Source: Eubacteriales Family XIII. Incertae Sedis bacterium
Lineage (GTDB): Bacteria > Bacillota > Clostridia > Peptostreptococcales > Anaerovoracaceae
DNA: 28,546 bases
Direction of reading: 5' to 3'
Assembly: GCA_031281765.1 (NCBI GenBank)
Contig: JAITEX010000182.1
Coordinates: 1 to 28,546 of the forward strand
In this document: one piece after another, positions 22,078 through 28,546 of the stretch
Layout of the letters: the number at the start of each line of letters is the position of its first letter
How positions within the stretch are numbered: position 1 is the stretch's first letter
Translations under genes and position numbers: made by a program
Notes under the pieces: model-generated
The model's input: the letters and a program-made list of their open reading frames with translations, nothing else
Told to the model about the DNA's origin: nothing
Database searches by the model: none

Positions 22078-22800
22078 ATGATAGAATACGTAAACGTTAC
22101 AAAAAAATACGGTGAGAATATCGGCGTCGAGGACGTGAGCATCAAAATAGAAAAGGGTGAGTTCGTCTTTCTCGTCGGCCCGTCCGGTTCGGGGAAATCG
22201 ACCTTTGTCAAGCTGCTTTTGAAACTGCTTGAAGCCGACAACGGCCATATCTATTTCAATGGCTACGACGTCACGAAACTCTCGAACCGGGAAATCCCGA
22301 ACCATCGGCGGAGTATGGGCATCGTCTTTCAGGACTTCAGCCTGCTCCCGAAAAAGACGGTGTTCGAAAACGTGGCGTTTGCGATGGAAATCCTGCGCAA
22401 GCCGCGCAGGGTCATACGTCGGCAGGTGCCGCAGATGCTCGACCTCGTCGGCATCAGTTCCGAAGCGAAGAAATACCCGACGGAAATATCCATCGGCGAA
22501 CAACAGCGCGTCGCCGTGGCGCGCGCCATAGTCAACAACCCGTCCGTGCTTATCGCGGACGAACCGACGGGAAATCTCGACCCGGAAACGGGCTGGGAAA
22601 TCATGCGGCTGCTTGAGCAGATAAACAAGCGCGGCACTACGGTGCTCATGGTTACGCATTCAAGCGAAATAGTGAACGCTATGAACAAGCGCGTTATCGC
22701 GATTCGGGACGGGCGGCTCGTCCGTGACGAAAACGAGGGGAGCTACCACCCCGAAGACGACGGAAATACCAAAGACGACAAAGGACTTTTTACGATATGA
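22078..22800 (+). CDS. ftsE: Cell division ABC ATPase FtsE
   Basis: The 240-residue ATPase pairs with FtsX in a mechanotransmission complex at the septum that activates a cell-wall hydrolase. It has Walker A GPSGSGKST (34-42), Q-loop VFQDFSLLP (83-91), Walker B LIADEPTGNLD (158-168) and an H-loop in VTHSSEIV. The ABC signature reads ISIGEQQR (137-144) rather than the usual LSGGEQQR. FtsE-typical features include VFENVAFAMEI. A 25-residue acidic tail (YHPEDDGNTKDDKG) is longer than in most FtsE. The stop overlaps the ftsX start by ATGA. Confidence 0.95.
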   Translation: MIEYVNVTKKYGENIGVEDVSIKIEKGEFVFLVGPSGSGKSTFVKLLLKLLEADNGHIYFNGYDVTKLSNREIPNHRRSMGIVFQDFSLLPKKTVFENVAFAMEILRKPRRVIRRQVPQMLDLVGISSEAKKYPTEISIGEQQRVAVARAIVNNPSVLIADEPTGNLDPETGWEIMRLLEQINKRGTTVLMVTHSSEIVNAMNKRVIAIRDGRLVRDENEGSYHPEDDGNTKDDKGLFTI

Positions 22801-23690
22801 ATACAAGGGTGATTACCGCGTTACGACAGGCGCTCAGGCAGATTGGCCGGAATCTCACGATGACGATGACGTCGCTGTTCTCTATTACGGCAATACTGCT
22901 CATACTCGGATTTTTCTTCATTATTATAGTCAATATCAATTTCATGACGCAGGGCATTCGCGACAGTTTCGATACGGTGCAGGTGAATTTGCTCGAAACG
23001 ACGACGCAAGAACAGGCCCAGACCATGATTGCCGACTTGAAGAAGCAATCAAACGTCGCCTCGGTCGTCTATCAGACAAAAGATGATGCGCTTGCGCATT
23101 GGAAAGAACAATGGGGCGATCAGGCCGATATACTCGATCGGCTGCCGTCGAACCCGCTCCCGAATTCCATTATCGTTACCGTAAAGAATATTGAAAAGGT
23201 CGATAAAATCGTCACGTACGCGGAGGCCATGCCGGGCGTCGAGAAAATCACCTATTCGAAGGACACGGTCAACAAGCTTATCCGCATTACGAACATTATA
23301 CAGATCGTCGCGTTGGTCCTCATTATCTTCCTGCTGTTCATCTCCATTATCGTGGTCTCGAACACGATAAAGCTCACGGTCATGGCGCGCGGGCGCGAGA
23401 TAATGATAATGAAATATGTGGGCGCGACGAATTGGTATATTCGCGGCCCCTTCCTGTTTGAAGGCATAATACTCGGGCTTCTCGGCGCGCTCATATCCGG
23501 CGTGCTCGTCCTCGTGATCTACCACCTCATCGTCAGCAAGTATGGCGTCAATGTGGTTATGATAATGTCGTCCGGCCTCATTTCCGAAAGCACGATGCTC
23601 GAAAATCTGACGGCGATATTCGCAGCCCTCGGCATATCCATCGGCGCATGCGGCAGCATCATATCGATGCGGAGGTTCCTCGATACATAA
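22797..23690 (+). CDS. ftsX: Cell division membrane protein FtsX
   Basis: A 297-residue membrane partner of FtsE. Topology is standard: a cytoplasmic N-terminus, a membrane segment at about 26-47, a large extracellular loop at about 48-160 (residues such as YQTKDDALAHWKEQWGD) that contacts the hydrolase, then three membrane segments near 165-188, 222-248 and 270-290. The conserved cytoplasmic coupling block VMARGREIMIMKYVGATNWY is present, as expected for the site touching FtsE. Translation is coupled to ftsE. The hydrolase gene 91 bases downstream is the likely target. Confidence 0.95.
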   Translation: MNTRVITALRQALRQIGRNLTMTMTSLFSITAILLILGFFFIIIVNINFMTQGIRDSFDTVQVNLLETTTQEQAQTMIADLKKQSNVASVVYQTKDDALAHWKEQWGDQADILDRLPSNPLPNSIIVTVKNIEKVDKIVTYAEAMPGVEKITYSKDTVNKLIRITNIIQIVALVLIIFLLFISIIVVSNTIKLTVMARGREIMIMKYVGATNWYIRGPFLFEGIILGLLGALISGVLVLVIYHLIVSKYGVNVVMIMSSGLISESTMLENLTAIFAALGISIGACGSIISMRRFLDT

Positions 23691-23781
23691 ATTATTCCAA
23701 AACATTTCACAGAACCAATGTTTAAGCCACACAAAAGGCGGGTATCATAATGAGTAGAGGAATACAGTAAAACACCGGAAA

Positions 23782-24909
23782 ATGAAGATGTTTAGAAAAG
23801 TAACGATAGTATCAATAGCCTGTATCATGTCGCTGACGCTTGTCTGCGGTGTGCCCGCGTACGCGAAAACAGCGAGCAGCATCAAACAGGAGCTTGCGGA
23901 GTCCCAACAGAACGAGAAGGACGCGAAGGCCGAATATGAGGCGAAGAAAAAAGCCGAAGAAGCAATCAAGTCCGAAATCAAGACGCTGGAAAAGCGCATT
24001 AAGTCAACCGAAAACGAACTGAAGTCGCTTGAAAAGGATATAGCGGCCAACGATCAGAAAATCGAGGAAACAGAACAGGAAATCGTCGAGATGGAAACCA
24101 CCGTGCGCCGCCAGAACGATGACCTGAACGCACGGCTGCGCATGATGTATGAGAGCGGGGAGGGCTCGTTGATTGAGGTCCTGCTCGGTTCCGCCGACTT
24201 GACCGACTTCCTCGGCGGGCTTGATATAGTCAAAAAGATACACGAGTACGATATGCAGGTGCTCGACGAAATGAATATTCAGCTGAACAAGATCGAGCAG
24301 AAAAAAGCGGAGCTCGTGGATATGCAGCAGCTATTGGATACGCACAAGAAAGCGCAGATACAGAAACGGGAATCGCTCGCCGCGGACAAGAAGAAGCTTG
24401 CGGCCGCGGAAGCGAAGGCGCATCAGGAGACGGTGGAGGCGCAGGAAGATCTTGCGGCTGCGCAGAAGGAATCAGACGCCCTCGAAGCGGAACTGAAAAG
24501 TTATACGAGTACGCAGACCTGGGGCGGCGGCAAGCTCGGCTGGCCCGTCATCGGGCGCGTCACTTCCGAATACGGCTATCGCATTCGCCCGAATTTCGGC
24601 TACCGGCAGCTGCACAGCGGCATAGACATCGCGGCGTCGACCGGTACGCCCATACGCGCGGCCGGAGACGGCGTCGTCTATTCGGCGGGATGGAAGGGCA
24701 GTTACGGCAACGCCGTTATTATCGACCACGGCAGCGGCATTATGACGCTCTACGGGCATAACAGCAGCTTCGCGGTCAGCAGCGGTCAGTCCGTGAAGCG
24801 CGGCCAGGTCATCGCGTACGCCGGAAGTACGGGAAACTCCACGGGGCCGCATTGCCACTTTGAAGTCCGTGTGAACGGCACACCTCAAAACCCGAGGGGC
24901 TGGCTGTGA
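23782..24909 (+). CDS. M23 murein hydrolase (or activator) with coiled coil
   Basis: A secreted 375-residue protein: signal peptide (residues 1-28, cleavage after AYA), long coiled coil (about 30-240, Lys/Glu/Gln-rich heptads) and a LytM/M23 domain (253-375). Zinc site residues are present: His278 and Asp282 in HSGID, and HxH at 357-359 (GPHCHFEV). So the enzyme is probably an active endopeptidase, not a degenerate EnvC-type activator. The layout matches hydrolases controlled by FtsEX through their coiled coil, and the genes are adjacent. The ATG at 23782 or 23788 is possible, with GGAAA upstream. The final TGA overlaps the recJ GTG. Confidence 0.93.
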   Translation: MKMFRKVTIVSIACIMSLTLVCGVPAYAKTASSIKQELAESQQNEKDAKAEYEAKKKAEEAIKSEIKTLEKRIKSTENELKSLEKDIAANDQKIEETEQEIVEMETTVRRQNDDLNARLRMMYESGEGSLIEVLLGSADLTDFLGGLDIVKKIHEYDMQVLDEMNIQLNKIEQKKAELVDMQQLLDTHKKAQIQKRESLAADKKKLAAAEAKAHQETVEAQEDLAAAQKESDALEAELKSYTSTQTWGGGKLGWPVIGRVTSEYGYRIRPNFGYRQLHSGIDIAASTGTPIRAAGDGVVYSAGWKGSYGNAVIIDHGSGIMTLYGHNSSFAVSSGQSVKRGQVIAYAGSTGNSTGPHCHFEVRVNGTPQNPRGWL

Positions 24910-26600
24910 CAGACCGCGCCGTGGAAGCGGCAAGGGTCGTAAACGAAATACTTGACAGAAGGGGGTTTCAAGATCTCGCGGCGCGGGCTGAATTCCTCTC
25001 AAAAAAACCGAAACTGACCTATGATCCGTTTCTTCTTCCCGATGTGGAAGAAGGGACGGATACTATTTTTGCGTCGCTCAAGGCCGGTGAAAAGATATGT
25101 ATCTACGGCGACTATGACGTGGACGGCCTGATGTCGTCCGTGCTTCTGTACGGGTTTCTCGGCTCGGTGGCCCGGAGGCTCGGCTCGGAATCCGAACTCT
25201 ATTGGTATATCCCGTCCCGCATGGACGAAGGCTATGGCCTGAATGAGGACGCGCTCGCTTCCATAGCGGAGAACGGCACGGGCCTCGTCATTACGGTGGA
25301 CTGTGGCAGCGTATCCCGGAATGAGGTATCGTTCGCGCGCGAGCGCGGGCTGAAAATCGTCATTACGGACCACCATGACTGCGACGCGGAACGCCTGCCG
25401 GACTGCCCGCTGATCGACCCGAAGGCGCCCGGCTCGGCCTATCCGTTCAAGGGCCTCTCCGGCTGCGGCGTGGCGTTCAAGACAGCGCAGGCATTGCGGC
25501 TTCGATATTTCCCGGCCGACGAGGATCTCCGCGCGGAGCTGAACGCCATGCTCGACCTCGTCGCCGTCGCGACCATTGCCGATGTGGTGCCGTTGATAGA
25601 TGAAAACCGCACGCTTGTGAAGTACGGGCTTGCGGAGCTGAACGCGCGGCGGCGCGCCGCTTTCTCCGAACTCTCGGCCGCCATCAAGCTGAAAGGTGAA
25701 ATCACCTCGTATAGTGTCGCCTTCGGCATCGCGCCGCATATCAACGCCGCTGGCCGCATGGAGGACGCAGAACCCGTGGTGAAGCTCTTCGTCTCGGAGG
25801 ACGCGGAGGAGCGGGCCGGCATCATATCCGGCCTCGTCCGGAACAACGTGGAACGCCGCGCCGTCCAGGACAAGGCGTTCGAGGACTGTGTGAAGATAGT
25901 GGACGGCCGGGACAAGGGCGAACTCTTTCTGCTTATCCGCCCCGAGCGCGTACACGAGGGTATAGCCGGCATCGTCGCGGGGAAATTGAAGGACGCGTAC
26001 CACCGCCCCTGCGCCGTCCTGTCCGAAGAACATAAAGAACACAAAGGGGACGGTTCTTTTTGTGCTATGCTGAAGGGCTCGGCGCGCAGCATAGCGGGCG
26101 TGGACATTATCGGTATGCTGCGTTCACACGCGGAGCTGTTCGTGAAGCTCGGCGGCCACGCAATGGCGGCGGGATTTACGCTGCCGGAGGCAAACGAACA
26201 AACGCTCCGCGACGCGCTGAACGCGGATATGGACGAACTCGTCAGCGGGAACCCCGCGTTGCTTCGGCCTTCGGTACGCATAGACGCTGAAATTTCCGCA
26301 TCGGAAGCGACTATCGAACTGGCGGCGGCCATAGATGCCTTCGAACCGACGGGAGAGGGAAACCCGCGGCCGCGGATCGGCGTCAAGGACGCGCAGGTAG
26401 CCGACGTTCGGCGTATCGGCGAGGACGGCGCGCACATCAGCTTTACCGCGGACGGGCTCAAATGTGTATTCTTCAGGGTCCCCGATGAGGCGGGGGCGCG
26501 CATTTCCGACGGCGCGCGGCTTTCGCTTGCGGGCCGCCTCAACCTGAATACGTGGAACGGCGTCACGACGGCGCAGCTTATCGTCGATTCTGTGGTATGA
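24906..26600 (+). CDS. recJ: Single-stranded-DNA exonuclease RecJ
   Basis: A 564-residue 5'-3' exonuclease for recombination and mismatch repair in the cytoplasm. DHH domain motifs: DYDVDG (69-74), TVDCGS (130-135, Asp132) and TDHHD (154-158). NAAGRME follows, and the DHHA1 half shows HEGIAGIVAGKL, KGSARS and GGHAMAAGF. The last third is the OB-fold (EPTGEGNPRPRIG). Length matches short RecJ forms, without the extra C-terminal domain of Bacillus RecJ. The start is GTG at 24906, overlapping the hydrolase TGA. An extra stretch of about 8-10 residues just before KGSARS coincides with a repeat-like hairpin (26035-26064). Confidence 0.95.
   Translation: MTDRAVEAARVVNEILDRRGFQDLAARAEFLSKKPKLTYDPFLLPDVEEGTDTIFASLKAGEKICIYGDYDVDGLMSSVLLYGFLGSVARRLGSESELYWYIPSRMDEGYGLNEDALASIAENGTGLVITVDCGSVSRNEVSFARERGLKIVITDHHDCDAERLPDCPLIDPKAPGSAYPFKGLSGCGVAFKTAQALRLRYFPADEDLRAELNAMLDLVAVATIADVVPLIDENRTLVKYGLAELNARRRAAFSELSAAIKLKGEITSYSVAFGIAPHINAAGRMEDAEPVVKLFVSEDAEERAGIISGLVRNNVERRAVQDKAFEDCVKIVDGRDKGELFLLIRPERVHEGIAGIVAGKLKDAYHRPCAVLSEEHKEHKGDGSFCAMLKGSARSIAGVDIIGMLRSHAELFVKLGGHAMAAGFTLPEANEQTLRDALNADMDELVSGNPALLRPSVRIDAEISASEATIELAAAIDAFEPTGEGNPRPRIGVKDAQVADVRRIGEDGAHISFTADGLKCVFFRVPDEAGARISDGARLSLAGRLNLNTWNGVTTAQLIVDSVV
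26035..26064 (+). repeat. REP-like hairpin inserted in recJ
   Basis: AAGAAC (26035-26040) pairs with GTTCTT (26053-26058), and the overlapping CACAAA (26040-26045) pairs with TTTGTG (26059-26064); the centre is GGGGACGG. I remember the core GGGGACGGTTCTTTTTGTG as a dispersed palindromic repeat in Clostridia. It keeps the recJ frame and uses codons (TCT, TTT, TGT, GCT) unlike the neighbours. Confidence 0.5.
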
Positions 26601-26649
26601 TAGATGAGAAAGATGACACGCATACGTGCTTACATAACGGAGTTGAAAT

Positions 26650-26955
26650 ATGACCTACAGGCCGAAATATGCAAACAATGAGACCGACCTTTTGTTCAAG
26701 GCGATGCGCACGCTCGAAAGCGACGAGGACTATTACCGGTTCTTTGAGGACCTCTGTACGATAAACGAACAGCTTGCCCTTGCGCAGCGCTTTACGATAG
26801 CAAAAATGCTCTCCGAGGATCATACCTACCAGTATATCGAGGAAAAAACGGGCGCGAGCACGGCCACCATCAGCCGCATCAACCGCTTCCTGAAATACGG
26901 CGCCGAAGGCTACCGCGCCGCCATCGACAAACTCAAAACCGACTCTCAGCCGTAA
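26650..26955 (+). CDS. YerC/YecD family TrpR-related DNA-binding protein
   Basis: A 101-residue helix-turn-helix protein of the YerC/YecD family, a TrpR relative common in Bacillota. It shows TDLLFKAMRTLESDEDYYRF, then FFEDLCTINEQLALAQRF, and the helix-turn-helix IEEKTGASTATISRINRFL, close to the TrpR reading head. In Bacillus the homologue has no known amino acid cofactor. Although aromatic genes are in the window, nothing in the sequence links it to their control. The ATG follows ACGGAG by about 7 bases. AGCC-GTAA-GGCT over its stop codon, followed by CTTTTT, may act as a weak terminator. Confidence 0.93.
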   Translation: MTYRPKYANNETDLLFKAMRTLESDEDYYRFFEDLCTINEQLALAQRFTIAKMLSEDHTYQYIEEKTGASTATISRINRFLKYGAEGYRAAIDKLKTDSQP

Positions 26956-26980
26956 GGCTCTTTTTGCGGCTCGAAAATCC

Positions 26981-26989
26981 TGCTATAAT
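26981..26989 (+). promoter_or_regulatory. Extended -10 promoter of the permease gene
   Basis: TGCTATAAT is a perfect extended -10; the -35 (TTTTTG, 17 bases upstream) is weak. The 100-base leader holds a hairpin in which CAGCG pairs with CGCTG (about 27020-27056). Confidence 0.5.
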
Positions 26990-27092
26990 AAATTATCTGA
27001 AAAGTATAGTGCTTCTCTTGCTTCGACAGCGCCATCCTTTATTACGACGCTGAAGCGGCAAATAAAAGGGGGATTTTGGAAAGGAGTCGCAT

Positions 27093-28546
27093 ATGTCGGA
27101 AACAAATGTAGTCGTCAAAAAGCGGCAGGGCGTCAAGGATATTCTAACGAGCAAGGTCGGCGTGCTGTCCGTCGTCGGCATGTTCTACGCGATGTGCTGC
27201 GCCGGCGCTTTCGGTATCGAGGAGATGATTCCGGAGACGGGCCCCGGCCTTACCATCGTCATGCTTATCGTGCTGCCCTTTGTCTGGGCGCTGCCCTATA
27301 GCTATATCTGCGCGGAACTCGGTTCCGCCCGCCCGGTGGAAGGCGGCAATATTATATGGGTCAAGGAGGCCCTCGGCGAATACTGGTTCGGCATCATGGT
27401 ATTCGTGAACTTCATCTGGGGGCTTGTCGCGAACACGGAATACGTCGTCCTCGCCGTCAGCTACCTCGGCCAGCAAATCGACATGAACGAGTGGCAGGCC
27501 TACGCGCTCAAAGTCGGCATCATCCTTATTTTCTTCATTATCAACGTACTCGGCATCAAGCAGGTCAGCTTCGTCAGCACGCTTATGTCCGTCCTCGTGC
27601 TCGGCGCCTTTATTATGGTGGCGGTGTTCGGATTCGCGAAGATGGAGTCCGACCCCTTCGTGCCGTTTATGAGCGATGCGTACGACGGCAACGTCTTTAT
27701 GACGCTCGGCGCGGGGCTCGGCATCGGCATCTGGATGTATTCGGGCTTCGATGAAATATCGCTCGTCGCGGGCGAAATCAAGGATTCGTACCGCGTCATC
27801 CCGAAGGCGCTTATGATAGTCATCCCGCTGATGATACTCACCTACGTGGTCCCGACCATCGCGGGGCTCGGTGCGGTCGGCGATTGGGAAAGCTGGACAA
27901 CGGAACCCGACGGCGTCGGTTATCACACGGTCTTCGAAGGTTCCCCGGCCATCTTCGGCATACTGTTCATCGTTATTGCCATTGTCGGACAGTGCTCTAT
28001 CTATAATATGTGCGTAGCGGTCGCCGCGAGGGCGTCGTTGATTCTGTCCGACGAACATTTCGGCCCGAAGATACTTGCGCGGCTTTCGAGCAAGCGCGGT
28101 ACGCCGTGGGTGAGCCTGCTCGTCGTCCTTATCGTGACAACGGCGCTGCTCGGCACGCCGAACCATCCGCTGAAGTTTGAATTCCTCGTGCTCGTGGACG
28201 TGTTCTTCACCGTCATCGTCTGTGCGCTGACGGTCATTTCCGCAATAATTCTGAAGCGGCGCATCCCGCCCGAGGAGGTACCGTTCAAGACGCCGGGCGG
28301 CAAGCCGATGCACAATATCATGGCGGGGCTGTGCCTGTTCTTCTGCGTCGCGATAGTGATTCTGAACGGTACGGATTATTTTCTCGGCGGTTACTTCGTC
28401 ATGCTGCTTATCCCGGTGTTCTATGTTATCGCAAAGTGGGTCTGGAAGGGCACGGCGGTCAACGAGCCGCAGCTCTACCCCATCAACCCCAAGTCGAAAC
28501 TCGGCTTTGGCGATGTGAAGAAAATCGGCGGTTACTTTATCGGCTT
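27093..28546 (+). CDS. APC-family amino acid permease, 3' end beyond the window
   Basis: The open frame from the ATG at 27093 continues to the last base (484 residues read). AAGGAG lies 6 bases before the ATG. The protein is an amino acid-polyamine-organocation transporter in the cytoplasmic membrane with about 12 hydrophobic segments: VVGMFYAMCCAGAFGIEEMI in segment 1 with the AGAFG unwound region, PYSYICAELGSARPVEGGN after segment 2, GIGIWMYSGFDEISLVAGEI around segment 6, and a final segment near residue 448. It is probably an amino acid/H+ symporter or an exchanger; the substrate is not predictable. Only a few C-terminal residues should be missing, because family members are about 490-520 residues. 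Confidence 0.9.
   Translation, partial: MSETNVVVKKRQGVKDILTSKVGVLSVVGMFYAMCCAGAFGIEEMIPETGPGLTIVMLIVLPFVWALPYSYICAELGSARPVEGGNIIWVKEALGEYWFGIMVFVNFIWGLVANTEYVVLAVSYLGQQIDMNEWQAYALKVGIILIFFIINVLGIKQVSFVSTLMSVLVLGAFIMVAVFGFAKMESDPFVPFMSDAYDGNVFMTLGAGLGIGIWMYSGFDEISLVAGEIKDSYRVIPKALMIVIPLMILTYVVPTIAGLGAVGDWESWTTEPDGVGYHTVFEGSPAIFGILFIVIAIVGQCSIYNMCVAVAARASLILSDEHFGPKILARLSSKRGTPWVSLLVVLIVTTALLGTPNHPLKFEFLVLVDVFFTVIVCALTVISAIILKRRIPPEEVPFKTPGGKPMHNIMAGLCLFFCVAIVILNGTDYFLGGYFVMLLIPVFYVIAKWVWKGTAVNEPQLYPINPKSKLGFGDVKKIGGYFIG

Overview
The window looks like chromosomal DNA of a moderately GC-rich member of the Bacillota, probably Clostridia. Supporting points are the lipoproteins with Gram-positive-style lipoboxes, a YerC/YecD-type TrpR relative, an FtsE-FtsX-M23 hydrolase cluster, strong AGGAGG-type ribosome binding sites and tightly overlapping operons. 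The genus cannot be fixed from sequence alone. Two genes run off the window ends: an MFS transporter at the left and an APC amino acid permease at the right.

Bases 1-2100 (minus strand) hold the MFS transporter and a stand-alone AAA ATPase. The ATPase has a near-consensus promoter and a 5' leader built almost entirely of 10-base Shine-Dalgarno-like tandem units. Bases 2176-9769 are one aromatic amino acid operon: aroB, aroA, aroC, a shikimate kinase-shikimate dehydrogenase fusion, DAHP synthase, chorismate mutase-prephenate dehydratase and type II dehydroquinase. It supplies every step to chorismate plus the branch to phenylpyruvate; no tyrosine branch gene is present. Four of the six junctions are ATGA overlaps or gaps of 3 bases.

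Bases 9890-15868 are a carbohydrate uptake and catabolism cassette: a lipoprotein binding protein, a double ABC ATPase, a permease, a Gfo/Idh/MocA dehydrogenase and a TIM-barrel isomerase. Bases 15902-16170 are a broken DinD-like gene.

Bases 16257-19663 are a small genomic island in a tRNA-Arg(ACG) gene. A perfect 41-base copy of the tRNA 3' half lies at the far end (19623-19663), which marks left and right attachment sites. No integrase lies between them. The island carries a RelB/RelE-type toxin-antitoxin pair with a strong promoter, a nonsense-mutated XRE regulator, a fragment of a ribbon-helix-helix protein, a possible small structured RNA, and two AT-rich lipoprotein genes with duplicated leaders. 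Near its right end is an unusual set of permuted inverted repeats. The island is visibly more AT-rich than its surroundings.

Bases 19741-26955 return to core functions: an ACT-domain protein, a SanA/YdcF-like membrane protein, a P-loop protein that has lost its P-loop lysine, FtsE, FtsX, a coiled-coil M23 hydrolase that FtsEX probably controls, RecJ (with a small repeat-like in-frame hairpin insertion), and a YerC-like DNA-binding protein. The amino acid permease follows under its own extended -10 promoter.
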